DNA of 64,000 bases, taken from Treponema bryantii NK4A124. GTDB taxonomy: Bacteria > Spirochaetota > Spirochaetia > Treponematales > Treponemataceae. Below, in pieces: positions 43,616-51,855 of this stretch. The notes under the pieces were generated by a model. The model saw only the letters and a list, made by a program, of their open reading frames with translations. It had not been told where the DNA came from and made no database searches. Positions within the stretch are counted from its first letter, which is position 1; every line of letters starts with the position of its first letter. The translations under genes and the position numbers were made by a program. The stretch is taken from the NCBI RefSeq assembly GCF_000421345.1, contig NZ_ATWV01000003.1:62001-126000 (forward strand). The letters are read 5' to 3'.

Positions 43616-43621
43616 ATTATA
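43616..43621 (-). promoter_or_regulatory. -10 element for leaderless cyclase gene
   Basis: TATAAT on the minus strand, 6 nt (AAATTT) before the ATG; a TTTACT -35 stands 17 bp upstream. Confidence 0.5.
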
Positions 43622-43649
43622 TCAGATATATATAAATAAGTAAAAAGAA

Positions 43650-44348
43650 TTAAAAACTATACTTGTCCAGTGCGAGTTTTGCGGCAAGCTGCTCTGCTTC
43701 CTTCTTTGATTTTGCTGATACAGGGCCAAAGGTTTTATCGCCAAGGTGCACACTTACCTTAAAGGTCTGGTCGTGGTCTGGTCCTGTTTTTGCAATAAGT
43801 TCATATGCAGGACACATCTTTGTCTTTTTCTGGAATTTCTCCTGAAGCTGGGTTTTAAAATCTTTAACGCCGTTTGAAACTACTTCGTTTACAGCAGGCG
43901 CTATAAAAGAAAGTACATATTTTTCGGCAGCTTTATAGCCTGCTTCCAGATAATAGGCTCCTATAATTGCTTCCATACAGTCCGCAAGAATTGCAGGCTT
44001 TGTACGTCCCCCACTCATCTCTTCACCATGTCCAAGAAGCAAAAGCTTGTCGATTCCAAACTTAAGTGCTACAGGGGCCAGTGCCTTTTCTGAAACTACA
44101 ACTGATTTAATTTTTGCAAGGTCTCCTTCCGGATTGTCTAATTTTGTATACAGATAAGATGCAGTGACCATTCCAAGTACTGAATCTCCCAGGAACTCAA
44201 GCCGTTCATTATTTTTCACTCCGTGCGCTTCGTTTGTAAGTGAACGATGATGAAAGGCCTGGTCTAAATGTTCTAAATTATTAAAACTTATTCTCACTCT
44301 GTCACAAAATTCAGACAGTTGTTTTTTACGTTTTTTTGTTAATTCCAT
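43650..44348 (-). CDS. rnc: ribonuclease III
   Basis: 232 aa from ATG 44348 with ACGAGGAATT upstream. The frame runs on to 44453 through a REP pair, which is not part of the protein. Catalytic signature NNERLEFLGDSVLG (about 47-60), the second acidic pair in DCMEAIIGAYY, and a C-terminal double-stranded-RNA-binding domain (about 157-230). It processes rRNA and structured mRNAs in the cytoplasm. It lies after acpP, as in many bacteria, but a terminator and a REP pair separate them, so it may have its own promoter or depend on read-through. Confidence 0.95.
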   Translation of the reverse strand: MELTKKRKKQLSEFCDRVRISFNNLEHLDQAFHHRSLTNEAHGVKNNERLEFLGDSVLGMVTASYLYTKLDNPEGDLAKIKSVVVSEKALAPVALKFGIDKLLLLGHGEEMSGGRTKPAILADCMEAIIGAYYLEAGYKAAEKYVLSFIAPAVNEVVSNGVKDFKTQLQEKFQKKTKMCPAYELIAKTGPDHDQTFKVSVHLGDKTFGPVSAKSKKEAEQLAAKLALDKYSF

Positions 44349-44361
44349 AATTCCTCGTAAA

Positions 44362-44440
44362 GGTGGTCTCGATACACCGCTTCGCGGCACTCGACCACCG
44401 TTGGTTGAGTAGCTTTCGTAAGAAAGCGTATCGAAACCAC
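44362..44440. repeat. REP-like family 1 pair (44362-44399 and 44401-44440)
   Basis: First copy GGTGGTCTCGATACA-CCGC-ttc-GCGG-CACTCGACCACC, second TTGGTTGAGTA-GCTTTC-gtaa-GAAAGC-GTATCGAAACCAC. Inverted relative to each other, immediately upstream of rnc. Confidence 0.8.
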
Positions 44441-44474
44441 AAAAAAAAAGCACAAGACTTAATCTTGTGCTTTT
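44441..44474 (-). terminator. terminator after acpP
   Basis: On the minus strand AAAAGCACAAGA-ttaag-TCTTGTGCTTTT followed by more T (A-run 44441-44449 on the plus strand). 12-bp stem. Confidence 0.88.
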
Positions 44475-44497
44475 GCTCTTTATCTTAGTTATAAGAC

Positions 44498-44737
44498 TTA
44501 TTTGCCCTGTTCAGATTTGATGAAGTCATAAGCATCGCGAACAGTTTCGAATTCGTTTGCTTTTTCATCTGGGATGCTAACTCCCAATTCTTCTTCGATA
44601 GCGTATACCAATTCATAAGTATCAAGGCTATCAGCTCCAAGATCGTTTCTGAAAGAAGAATCCAATGTAATCTTTCCTTCATCGATTTCCAATTTGTCAG
44701 CAATAAGCTTCTGGATTTTTTCGAACAATTCGTCCAT
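44498..44737 (-). CDS. acpP: acyl carrier protein
   Basis: 79 aa, acidic four-helix ACP. The 4'-phosphopantetheine site is Ser in GADSLDTYEL (about residue 37). It carries fatty acyl chains as thioesters in type II fatty acid synthesis. Ribosome site TTAGGAG. It follows rpmF by 17 bp, the common rpmF-fatty-acid gene association, but plsX/fabH/fabD are not here. A strong terminator ends the transcript. Confidence 0.97.
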   Translation of the reverse strand: MDELFEKIQKLIADKLEIDEGKITLDSSFRNDLGADSLDTYELVYAIEEELGVSIPDEKANEFETVRDAYDFIKSEQGK

Positions 44738-44754
44738 TCTTTTACTCCTAAGAA

Positions 44755-44943
44755 TTAGCCATTAACTTCAGGTGTGATAACCTGGCGTCCGCGGTAGAAA
44801 CCACATTTTGGACAAACGTGATGAGACTGTACAAGGTTTCCGCAGTTGTTGCATTCAACAAGCTGTGGAGCCTTAAGCTTCATATTGATTGTCTGACGTC
44901 TTTTTGTTACGGCCTTTGATGTTTTACTTCTTGGTACTGCCAT
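44755..44943 (-). CDS. rpmF: 50S ribosomal protein L32
   Basis: 62 aa from ATG 44943 (GTGAGGTTACAT upstream); the longer frame to 45015 is untranslated leader. MAVPRSKTSKAVTKRR start and the zinc-ribbon CNNC..CPKC (about 35-51) are diagnostic; this is the four-cysteine, zinc-containing form. Cotranscribed with acpP. Confidence 0.97.
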   Translation of the reverse strand: MAVPRSKTSKAVTKRRQTINMKLKAPQLVECNNCGNLVQSHHVCPKCGFYRGRQVITPEVNG

Positions 44944-45018
44944 ATATGTAACCTCACTATAATTTATCAGATATAACTGAAGTTTAATATACAACAATTC
45001 CAATCTGAATGTCAATCT

Positions 45019-45046
45019 ATTATACCAAATTAACAGTCTTTGTCAA
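45019..45046 (-). promoter_or_regulatory. promoter of rpmF-acpP
   Basis: Minus strand TTGACA (45046-45041), 16-bp spacer, TATAAT (45024-45019); leader of about 70 nt before rpmF. Confidence 0.75.
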
Positions 45047-45075
45047 ACAAAAAATCGATTTTTGTCATTTAAAAA

Positions 45076-45555
45076 CTAACTGTTATATTTTATCTTTAAT
45101 GCGTCAGCGACAGACGGAGGTACCATACGGGAAATATCACCACCGAACTGAGCCAGCTGCTTAATCGACGAAGATTTTACAATTGCATATTTTTCTTTTG
45201 ACTGCAAAAATACAGTTTCTATTTCCGGATTAAGGTTCTGATTCATAAGGGCCAGTTCAAACTCATAGCCAAAGTCATTTGCAGAACGCACTCCCCTTAC
45301 AAGAACTTTTGCACCTACTTCTTTTGCGTAGTTTACAATAATTCCTTTATATGAGTGTACAGATACGTTTTTGAAAGGCTTTATAAGTTCCTTTAAGAAT
45401 TCAACTCTTTCTTCCTCTGTAAACATAGTCTTTTTTTCCGGATTTACAGACACGACAACATCTACACTTTCAAAAAGTCCGGAAGCTCTTTTTATAATAT
45501 CAAGATGACCATTTGTAGGAGGATCAAAAGATCCGGCAAATACTGCTTTTACCAT
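45076..45555 (-). CDS. coaD: phosphopantetheine adenylyltransferase
   Basis: 159 aa, standard length. Nucleotidyltransferase motif AGSFDPPTNGHLDII (about 6-20, with the HxGH-type NGHL), VRGVRSANDFGYE (about 87-99) and SSSIKQLA near 129. It makes dephospho-CoA from phosphopantetheine and ATP, the penultimate step of CoA synthesis, and so also feeds the neighbouring acpP through its prosthetic group. No ribosome site is visible; a TAAATT -10-like box 8 nt before the ATG suggests a leaderless start. Confidence 0.96.
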   Translation of the reverse strand: MVKAVFAGSFDPPTNGHLDIIKRASGLFESVDVVVSVNPEKKTMFTEEERVEFLKELIKPFKNVSVHSYKGIIVNYAKEVGAKVLVRGVRSANDFGYEFELALMNQNLNPEIETVFLQSKEKYAIVKSSSIKQLAQFGGDISRMVPPSVADALKIKYNS

Positions 45556-45575
45556 ATATAAATAATTTATCTTAT

Positions 45576-45604
45576 TTGACGAAAACGAGCAATAGATGTA
45601 AAAT
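45576..45604 (+). promoter_or_regulatory. promoter of the acidic lipoprotein gene, leaderless layout
   Basis: TTGACG (45576-45581), 17-bp spacer, TAAAAT (45599-45604), then 8 nt to the ATG at 45613. No ribosome site fits in the remaining leader. Confidence 0.6.
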
Positions 45605-45612
45605 TACTTGTT

Positions 45613-46248
45613 ATGAAAAAGATATACCTAATATTCACAGTTATTCTCGGAGTTTGTTTGATTTCATGTGGAAGTAAACCTGAAGCAGAAAGTTCACAAC
45701 CTGAAGCTCCGAAAGTTGAAGCACCTAAAAGCGAAGAACAGGTTCAGGATATAGATGAAGTTCAGGATGTAGAAGATGAAGTTGAACTTATAAATGAAGA
45801 AGTAAAACAGGAAGAAGATGATGAAGAATATCTTCGTTCAACACAAGCTCTTTCTGCAGAAGAATTAGTAACCAAAGATGAATTTGCTGAAGATAAAGCT
45901 GAAATTCTCAGAATCATCAAAGAACTTCAGAAGGTTATGGAAAAGGAAGATGTGGAAGACTGGCTAAAATATGTAGATAAAGATTCTAAAAATTTCTATT
46001 CTAACCCGGCAAATATCCGTAAGGTTCAGAAAAAGCTTCCTAACAAGGCTATTGTTTTGAATGGAATCGGCGACTATTTTAAGTATGTATTCATTCCATC
46101 AAGAAAGAATCGTGAAATTACCGAAATCAGATATATTTCTAAAACAAATACTAAAGCCGTTCAGGTAAATGAAGACCACAGTATTACAAGATATTATCAG
46201 TTTATTAAGGTAAACGGTAAGTGGTACGTTCAACTTGACCGTGTTTAA
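45613..46248 (+). CDS. acidic lipoprotein of unknown function
   Basis: 211 aa. Signal with lipobox LGVCLISC (Cys20). Residues 25-85 are a Glu/Pro/Val-rich acidic linker with KVEAPKSEE-like repeats; the C-terminal 110 residues form a compact domain ending YYQFIKVNGKWYVQLDRV, reminiscent of NTF2-like/lipoprotein domains. I recognise no specific family. Divergent from coaD and probably translated from a leaderless mRNA. Confidence 0.7.
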   Translation: MKKIYLIFTVILGVCLISCGSKPEAESSQPEAPKVEAPKSEEQVQDIDEVQDVEDEVELINEEVKQEEDDEEYLRSTQALSAEELVTKDEFAEDKAEILRIIKELQKVMEKEDVEDWLKYVDKDSKNFYSNPANIRKVQKKLPNKAIVLNGIGDYFKYVFIPSRKNREITEIRYISKTNTKAVQVNEDHSITRYYQFIKVNGKWYVQLDRV

Positions 46249-46254
46249 TTTCCG

Positions 46255-46283
46255 TTGATTTTTTATCAAGTATATTCTATAAT
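46255..46283 (+). promoter_or_regulatory. promoter of the HEAT-repeat protein gene
   Basis: TTGATT (46255-46260), 17-bp spacer, TATAAT (46278-46283); start point near 46290, ribosome site GGAGG at 46312. Confidence 0.7.
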
Positions 46284-46322
46284 TATAAAGATAGGTCTAG
46301 AACCTTACACGGAGGAATTTTG

Positions 46323-47045
46323 ATGAAACTTTCAAGAAAAGTTTTTGCTGCATCTGCACTGATGCTTTTAGCCGGATTTGCTTTTGCTCAGGAAAAAGAA
46401 TCATCTGTTGAAAGTGAATATCTTAACGATGTTGATGGCGACATCATTATGACACTTGCAGAATCTGATGAATATGATAATAAACTTGTTGCCATTCAGT
46501 ATCTTCAGGCAGCTCTTGAAGACGGAAACACTTCAGATGCTGTAATTCAGGCACTCGACCGCCTTGCCGGTGATGGTCTTACAACACAGAACCGAACAAA
46601 CGGACGTCTTATGAACAACTTCCCAGAAATCCGCCGCGAAGCATGTAAGCTTATGGCTAAGGTTCCTACTGAACATTCTAAAAATATGCTTATTTCTATT
46701 GCTGTAGCAGATAATGAACCAATGGTAATTGCCGCTGCATGTAAATCTCTTGGTGAAATCGGAATTAACGAAAATGACGAAGCTGTAGATGCAATTGCAT
46801 TTGCTAACCGCAGAAATCAGGTTTTGAATCCAACAAGTTCTCTTGCACTTGAAGTTCTCAATGCTTTTGAACTCCTTGCTGATTCAACTGAAAATAAAAA
46901 GACAATGATTGATGCTGTAGCCCGCATTTCTACAGACTACCACTACGTAACTCCTGTTAGACAGAAGGCTTACAAGCTCTTGAAAAAACTTTCAAGTTCA
47001 AGTGACAGCAGCAATAAGAAAAAATCAGAAGCTGACGCAAAATAA
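46323..47045 (+). CDS. secreted HEAT-like repeat protein
   Basis: 240 aa from ATG 46323 (a TTG directly upstream is less likely; GGAGG is 6 nt before the ATG). Signal peptide ending AGFAFAQ. The mature protein is all-helical with HEAT-like repeats (REACKLMAKVP, IAAACKSLGEIG, LALEVLNAFELLA) and a Ser/Lys-rich tail. Probably a periplasmic protein-protein scaffold. No enzymatic motif. Monocistronic with its own terminator. Confidence 0.75.
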   Translation: MKLSRKVFAASALMLLAGFAFAQEKESSVESEYLNDVDGDIIMTLAESDEYDNKLVAIQYLQAALEDGNTSDAVIQALDRLAGDGLTTQNRTNGRLMNNFPEIRREACKLMAKVPTEHSKNMLISIAVADNEPMVIAAACKSLGEIGINENDEAVDAIAFANRRNQVLNPTSSLALEVLNAFELLADSTENKKTMIDAVARISTDYHYVTPVRQKAYKLLKKLSSSSDSSNKKKSEADAK

Positions 47046-47068
47046 TTTTATAAAACAATAATTTTGTA

Positions 47069-47099
47069 AAAAAGGGCTTCCGTAAGGCAGCCCTTTTTT
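47069..47099 (+). terminator. terminator of the HEAT-repeat gene
   Basis: AAAGGGCT (47071-47078), 10-nt loop, AGCCCTTT (47089-47096), T-run to 47099. Confidence 0.85.
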
Positions 47100-47136
47100 A
47101 GCGCTCAAAGAAAATCACGATAACGTTGGAGCAGAT

Positions 47137-47727
47137 ATGGAACCTATAATACTTGCATCTTCATCACCCCGCAGACAGGAAATCTTAAAAATGCTTAAGA
47201 TTCCTTTCAGAGTAATCATTCCAAATATTGATGAAACACTTTCTTCCGCAGTAGAAAAGGAACAGATTCCGGAATTACTTGCCAGCGAAAAAGTAGCAGC
47301 TGTAATCCGCTCTCTTCCGGCAGGACAGGAGATTCAGTGGGTTTTGGGTGCTGATACTGTAATTCTTTTTGAAGATAAAATTATTGGAAAACCTGAAAAT
47401 CACGACCAGGCAATTGAATACCTTTCTGCCCTTCAGGGAAAAACTCATACTGTACTTACTGCTATTGTACTTTACAACGGCCGTGAAAAAAAGACAGTTT
47501 CACGTCTTTGCAAGACAAAGGTAACTTTTGCTCCAATGACTAACGAAGAAATTGAATGGTATGTAGAAACAGGAGAATGGCATGGGGCTGCAGGTGGATA
47601 CAGAATCCAGAGTCTTGCGTCATGTTTTATATCTAATATTGAAGGTTCATATTCAGGAGCCGTCGGCTTGCCTATTTTTGAGCTTTACGATATATTAAAA
47701 GAACAGGGATATTCTATCCTTGAATAA
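47137..47727 (+). CDS. maf: Maf-like nucleoside triphosphate pyrophosphatase
   Basis: 196 aa. N-terminal ILASSSPRRQEILKML (about 4-19), GADTVILFEDKIIGKP near 70-85, and GAAGGYRIQS near 149 match the Maf/HAM1-fold family, which hydrolyses dTTP/UTP or modified nucleotides and affects septum formation. Start has GGAGCAG upstream. Isolated between the HEAT gene terminator and a REP element before rpsB. Confidence 0.93.
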   Translation: MEPIILASSSPRRQEILKMLKIPFRVIIPNIDETLSSAVEKEQIPELLASEKVAAVIRSLPAGQEIQWVLGADTVILFEDKIIGKPENHDQAIEYLSALQGKTHTVLTAIVLYNGREKKTVSRLCKTKVTFAPMTNEEIEWYVETGEWHGAAGGYRIQSLASCFISNIEGSYSGAVGLPIFELYDILKEQGYSILE

Positions 47728-47740
47728 TGTAATTATTTTA

Positions 47741-47798
47741 GTCATGCTGAACTTGTTTCAGCATCTTGTAATAGATTCCGAAACAAGTTCGGAATGAC
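47741..47798. repeat. REP-like family 2 (maf-rpsB gap)
   Basis: GTCAT-GCTGAAC-ttg-TTTCAGC-ATCT followed by AGAT-TCCGAAAC..GTTCGGA-ATGAC, closest to the 5185 copy. Confidence 0.8.
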
Positions 47799-47850
47799 GT
47801 AATAATTACTATCTTCCGGCCCGTATGGGTACGAGAAATAGAGTTTGGTA

Positions 47851-47873
47851 GTATTTTTCCGAAGGAAAAATAC
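47851..47873 (+). promoter_or_regulatory. rpsB leader hairpin
   Basis: GTATTTTTCC-gaa-GGAAAAATAC, a perfect 10-bp stem ending about 7 nt before the GAAGGAG ribosome site of rpsB. It could be a translational control element or an mRNA stabiliser; the loop is only 3 nt. Confidence 0.45.
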
Positions 47874-47891
47874 GCAGTGAAGGAGTTAATC

Positions 47892-48767
47892 ATGGCAGTA
47901 GTAACCATGAAGAACCTGTTGGAATCTGGAGTACACTTCGGACATCAGGTAAAACGCTGGGATCCACGTATGAAGAAGTACATCTTCGCAGAACGCAATG
48001 GTATCCACATTATCGACTTGCAGAAGACAATTGCTGCAATCAAAGACGGCTATGATGAAGTACGCAGAGTTACTGCATCTGGCAAATCAATCCTCTTCGT
48101 AGGAACTAAAAAACAGGCACAGCAGGCTGTACAGAAAGAAGCTGAACGCTGTGGTATGTTCTATGTAAACAACCGCTGGCTTGGTGGTATGCTTACAAAC
48201 TTCGCTACAATCAAAAAATCACTTCAGCGCCTCAAGAAAATCGAAAAGATGGAAATTGACGGCACATTCGATAATCTTACAAAGAAAGAAGTAGCTGCCC
48301 TCCAGAAGGAAAAGGCAAAACTCGAAAAGAACCTCGGTGGTATTAAAGAGATGAAGGAACTCCCAGGAGCTCTCTTCGTAATCGATACACACAAGGAACA
48401 GCTTGCAGTTGCAGAAGCACGCAGAATGGGTATCCCAATCATCGCTGTTGTTGATACAAACTGTAACCCAGAAGGAATCGACTACCCTATTCCAGGTAAC
48501 GATGACGCTATCCGCGCTATTTCTTTGTTTACTTCTATTATTGCTAACGCTGTAATTGAATCTGACAATGAAGCTGGTCTTAAGATTCTTGAGAACCTTA
48601 ACGACGAAGAAGATGTTCAGACTGATGCTTCTACAAAAACAGAAGATCAGGAAATCGTTGATTACTCTAACTATCAGCCAACTGAACCAAAAGAAGAAGA
48701 TGTTGAAGCAGACGAAAAAGAAAGCCTTGCTGACGACGTTGACGAAGACAAAATTTATAAGGACTAA
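47892..48767 (+). CDS. rpsB: 30S ribosomal protein S2
   Basis: 291 aa from ATG 47892; a GTG five codons upstream overlaps the ribosome site [27 protein letters not shown] and [14 protein letters not shown] are diagnostic. The C-terminal 55 residues form a very acidic extension ([11 protein letters not shown]...) absent from E. coli S2. First gene of rpsB-tsf. Confidence 0.97.
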   Translation: MAVVTMKNLLESGVHFGHQVKRWDPRMKKYIFAERNGIHIIDLQKTIAAIKDGYDEVRRVTASGKSILFVGTKKQAQQAVQKEAERCGMFYVNNRWLGGMLTNFATIKKSLQRLKKIEKMEIDGTFDNLTKKEVAALQKEKAKLEKNLGGIKEMKELPGALFVIDTHKEQLAVAEARRMGIPIIAVVDTNCNPEGIDYPIPGNDDAIRAISLFTSIIANAVIESDNEAGLKILENLNDEEDVQTDASTKTEDQEIVDYSNYQPTEPKEEDVEADEKESLADDVDEDKIYKD

Positions 48768-48770
48768 TAT

Positions 48771-49604
48771 ATGGCAATTACAGCAGCTGACGTAAAGGCA
48801 CTTCGCGAAGCCACTGGTGCCGGCATGATGGAATGCAAAAAAGCCCTTACAGAATGTAACGGCGACATGGCAGAAGCAGAAAAATATCTTAAGGAAAAGG
48901 GACTTGCAGCTATGGCAAAACGCGCTGAGCGTGCTACAACTGAAGGTCGTCTTTTCATCCGCCAGAACGGCAATAAAATTGCAGTTGTTGAGCTTACTTG
49001 TGAAACAGACTTCGTAGCAAACAACGCAGACTTTATCGCTGTAGGTGAAAAGCTCCTCGACGTAACTTTCGAAAAGGGTTACACAAAGGTTGAAGCTGAT
49101 CACGAAGCTATTCTTGAACCACTCAAGGTATCTATCCGTGAAAACATGAAGGTTGCAAAGGTTGAGGTAATTGATGTACCAGCTGATGCAGTTGCTTCAT
49201 TCTACGTTCACTCAGACAAGAAAACTGGTGCTGTAGTTGTAGTTAAGGGTTCTACTGCAGATGCAGTTAAGACTTTTGCTTATGACTGCTGTCTCCACAT
49301 TGCAGCTTTCACACCATCTTATCTTTCAAAGAAAGATGTTCCAGAATCTTATATTGCTGAACAGAAAGAAATCTTCAAGGCACAGATGGATCAGGACGAA
49401 AAGATGGCTGGTAAGCCTGAGAACGTTAAGGAAGGAATTCTCCAGGGTAAGATTAACAAGCACCTTGCAGAAATCTGTTTCGAAGACCAGATGTTCGTAA
49501 AGGACGACAAGAAAACTGTAACAGCTAAACTTGCAGAAGTTGGAAAGGAAGCTGGTGCTACTTTGAGCTTCGCTACAGCTAAATTGTTCGTTTTGGGCAA
49601 GTAG
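48771..49604 (+). CDS. tsf: elongation factor Ts
   Basis: 277 aa. The N-terminal UBA-like domain has LREATGAGMMECKKAL, then the core TDFVANNADF. It recycles EF-Tu-GDP. It starts 3 nt after the rpsB stop with no strong ribosome site, so translation is coupled. The usual pyrH gene does not follow; a REP pair occupies the gap to frr. Confidence 0.97.
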   Translation: MAITAADVKALREATGAGMMECKKALTECNGDMAEAEKYLKEKGLAAMAKRAERATTEGRLFIRQNGNKIAVVELTCETDFVANNADFIAVGEKLLDVTFEKGYTKVEADHEAILEPLKVSIRENMKVAKVEVIDVPADAVASFYVHSDKKTGAVVVVKGSTADAVKTFAYDCCLHIAAFTPSYLSKKDVPESYIAEQKEIFKAQMDQDEKMAGKPENVKEGILQGKINKHLAEICFEDQMFVKDDKKTVTAKLAEVGKEAGATLSFATAKLFVLGK

Positions 49605-49612
49605 TTTAATAA

Positions 49613-49702
49613 GGTGGTTTCGATACGCCCTTTGGGCTACTCAACCACCATCATAAAATGTGTCCGGTGGTTGAGTGCCGCGAAGCGGTTTATCGAAACC
49701 AC
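49613..49702. repeat. REP-like family 1 pair (49613-49649 and 49666-49702)
   Basis: Inverted pair with stems GCCC/GGGC and CCGC/GCGG. The second copy is extended by TGTCC/GGACA. It sits between tsf and frr. Confidence 0.85.
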
Positions 49703-49734
49703 TGGACATTACACGTTTTAATTAGGAGTTAGAA

Positions 49735-50277
49735 ATGGCAGATATCGAAGAAAGAATGACTAAAACTATCGATTCTTTAAAGGATTCATTCAATACAATC
49801 AGAACTGGACGCGCTAATGCCGCAATTTTTGATAAGGTTCGTGTTGATTATTACGGAACAAAATCACCTTTGAATCAGGTTGCAACAATTGCAATTCCTG
49901 AAGCTCGTTCTGTCATCATCACTCCTTTTGACAAATCACTTATTTCTGAAATTGAAAAAGCAATTCAGATGGCAGACCTCGGATTAAACCCATCAAACGA
50001 TGGTAAGGTAATCCGCATTGCAATTCCTGCCCTCACAGCAGACCGCCGCAAGGAGCTTGTAAAACAGGCTAAGACAGTTGCAGAAAACTCAAGAACAGCA
50101 ATCCGCAACATCCGCCGCGACGGAAACGACGACCTCAAGAAACAGCAGAAAGACGGTACACTCACAGAGGACGGACTTAAAACAGAAACAGACAAGCTTC
50201 AGAAGCTTACAGATAAATACATCGACGAAATCAACAAGATTTACGATGCAAAAGAAAAGGACATCATGCAGAACTAA
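49735..50277 (+). CDS. frr: ribosome recycling factor
   Basis: 180 aa, typical three-helix bundle plus beta domain: SFNTIRTGRAN (about 17-27), YYGTKSPLNQVATI, RRKELVKQAK. It splits post-termination ribosomes with EF-G. Ribosome site TTAGGAGTTAG. Followed 7 nt later by uppS. Confidence 0.97.
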   Translation: MADIEERMTKTIDSLKDSFNTIRTGRANAAIFDKVRVDYYGTKSPLNQVATIAIPEARSVIITPFDKSLISEIEKAIQMADLGLNPSNDGKVIRIAIPALTADRRKELVKQAKTVAENSRTAIRNIRRDGNDDLKKQQKDGTLTEDGLKTETDKLQKLTDKYIDEINKIYDAKEKDIMQN

Positions 50278-50284
50278 AGGCATT

Positions 50285-51016
50285 ATGGCTGTTGATGTAG
50301 ATAAGGAAAATCTTCCGCTGCATGTTGCCATTACAATGGACGGCAACGGAAGATGGGCACAAGAAAGAAAACTCCCCCGAACTTCTGGCCACGATGAAGG
50401 CCTTCGTACTGCAAAAAGAATTGTAAAAGCAGCAAGTGACCTTGGTATCAAATATCTTACACTTTATGTTTTTTCAACTGAAAACTGGAAACGTGCAGAA
50501 CAGGAAGTCGGTTTCCTTATGAACCTTATTCATACACATCTTTGCGGCGAACTTGCCTTTTATAAAGAAAATGGCATACGAGTCCGCCATATAGGAAACT
50601 TTGACGCCCTTCCCCCTCAAATCCGCGCAGATATTCAGGAAGCAATCGACGACACAAAAGATTTTACTGGAATGACAGTAAATCTGGCAATAAATTACGG
50701 TGGTCGTGACGAAATCATACGCGGTATTAAAAAAATCATTAATGAAAAAGTTCCTGAAGATAAGATTGATGAAAAAACTTTTTCTACTTATCTTGATATG
50801 CCAGAATGTCCTGATGTAGACCTTCTTATAAGAACAGGCGGAGAACAAAGACTTAGCAATTATCTTTTATGGCATGTTGCTTATGCCGAACAGATATATA
50901 CTGATACATTATGGCCTGATTATTCTAATGATGAATTTTATTCTCATATAGAAGCATTTCAACATAGAAACAGACGTTTTGGTGCTGAAAAACCGGCCGT
51001 AAAAAAAGGAAAATAA
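50285..51016 (+). CDS. uppS: undecaprenyl diphosphate synthase
   Basis: 243 aa from ATG 50285 (AAAGG upstream); the open frame extends back into frr to 50078 but that part is a shadow. Catalytic MDGNGRWA (about 18-25), YVFSTENWKR near 65 and LLIRTGGEQRLSN near 182 are the cis-prenyltransferase motifs. It makes the C55 lipid carrier for cell-wall synthesis. Confidence 0.95.
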   Translation: MAVDVDKENLPLHVAITMDGNGRWAQERKLPRTSGHDEGLRTAKRIVKAASDLGIKYLTLYVFSTENWKRAEQEVGFLMNLIHTHLCGELAFYKENGIRVRHIGNFDALPPQIRADIQEAIDDTKDFTGMTVNLAINYGGRDEIIRGIKKIINEKVPEDKIDEKTFSTYLDMPECPDVDLLIRTGGEQRLSNYLLWHVAYAEQIYTDTLWPDYSNDEFYSHIEAFQHRNRRFGAEKPAVKKGK

Positions 51017-51017
51017 A

Positions 51018-51854
51018 ATGAGTAAAGTTATAAAAAGATTATTCACATTCTTTATCGGAATACCTCTTGTACTCGCAATTGTATTCTGTGATTATCTGAA
51101 TCATCTTCCTTTACAGATTGTAATTGGAATATTTGCCGTTCTTGGCGCTAATGAATTTTACAACATGCTGAGCAAAAAAGGATGCATTCTTTTTACCAGA
51201 GAAATTGTTTTAATCGGTACTGCACTTTTACCTTTTGCATGTTATATATTTATTCTTTCAGGTCTTTCCCTGGACATTACTCCATGGCTTTATATCTGTC
51301 TTATAATTTTAATGTTAGGCTTTGAAAGCTTTACTGCAAAAACCTTTGAAAATTCCTGTTCCAAAATTGCATATACAAGCCTTACATTATTCTATACAGG
51401 ATTTCTTTTAACCTTTATTTCAAGAATGACTATTCTTCCTGATTCAAGATATGTAATCAGTCTTTTCCTTATTTTTGTTTTTATGTGTGATTCTTTCGCA
51501 TGGTTCTTTGGAATCCTTTTTGGTAAATCAACACGAGGTTATGTAGCTGCAAGTCCAAACAAAAGTCTTGTTGGTTTTGCAGGCGGAACTATCTGTTCTA
51601 TCGGCTGCGGTTTTCTTTTTAAGTATTTCTTCCCAAATGAAATTTCAATTTCAAACTCTCACCTTGTAATTTTAGGTTTTATTACTGCACTTGCAGCAAT
51701 TATCGGAGATTTAGTTGAATCCGTTTTTAAACGTTCTTGTGACGTAAAAGACAGCGGACATTTAATTCCTGGTCGTGGCGGCATTCTTGATTCAATCGAC
51801 TCAATTATAATTGCCGCTCCAGTTTTTTATATCGGATATAATTTTCTGTTTTAA
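51018..51854 (+). CDS. cdsA: phosphatidate cytidylyltransferase
   Basis: 278 aa, about eight membrane helices. The C-terminal signature reads SVFKRSCDVKDSGHLIPGRG then GILDSIDS; two positions differ from the consensus PGHGGxxDRxDS (His to Arg, Arg to Ser), though the catalytic KD..D pattern remains. Makes CDP-diacylglycerol. It starts 1 nt after the uppS stop. Confidence 0.93.
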   Translation: MSKVIKRLFTFFIGIPLVLAIVFCDYLNHLPLQIVIGIFAVLGANEFYNMLSKKGCILFTREIVLIGTALLPFACYIFILSGLSLDITPWLYICLIILMLGFESFTAKTFENSCSKIAYTSLTLFYTGFLLTFISRMTILPDSRYVISLFLIFVFMCDSFAWFFGILFGKSTRGYVAASPNKSLVGFAGGTICSIGCGFLFKYFFPNEISISNSHLVILGFITALAAIIGDLVESVFKRSCDVKDSGHLIPGRGGILDSIDSIIIAAPVFYIGYNFLF

Positions 51855-51855
51855 T

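Noticed and set aside
44349-44453. N-terminal extension of RNase III
   Set aside because: It is read-through of a REP pair; ATG 44348 follows GAGGA and matches the family start.
47115-47130. Third LacI-like operator before maf (ATAACGTTGG)
   Set aside because: It keeps only the central AACGTT and is not palindromic beyond it; likely chance.
48219-49103. 294-codon minus-strand open frame opposite rpsB-tsf
   Set aside because: Antisense of two highly conserved genes with biased codons; Cys/Phe-rich product with no family resemblance.
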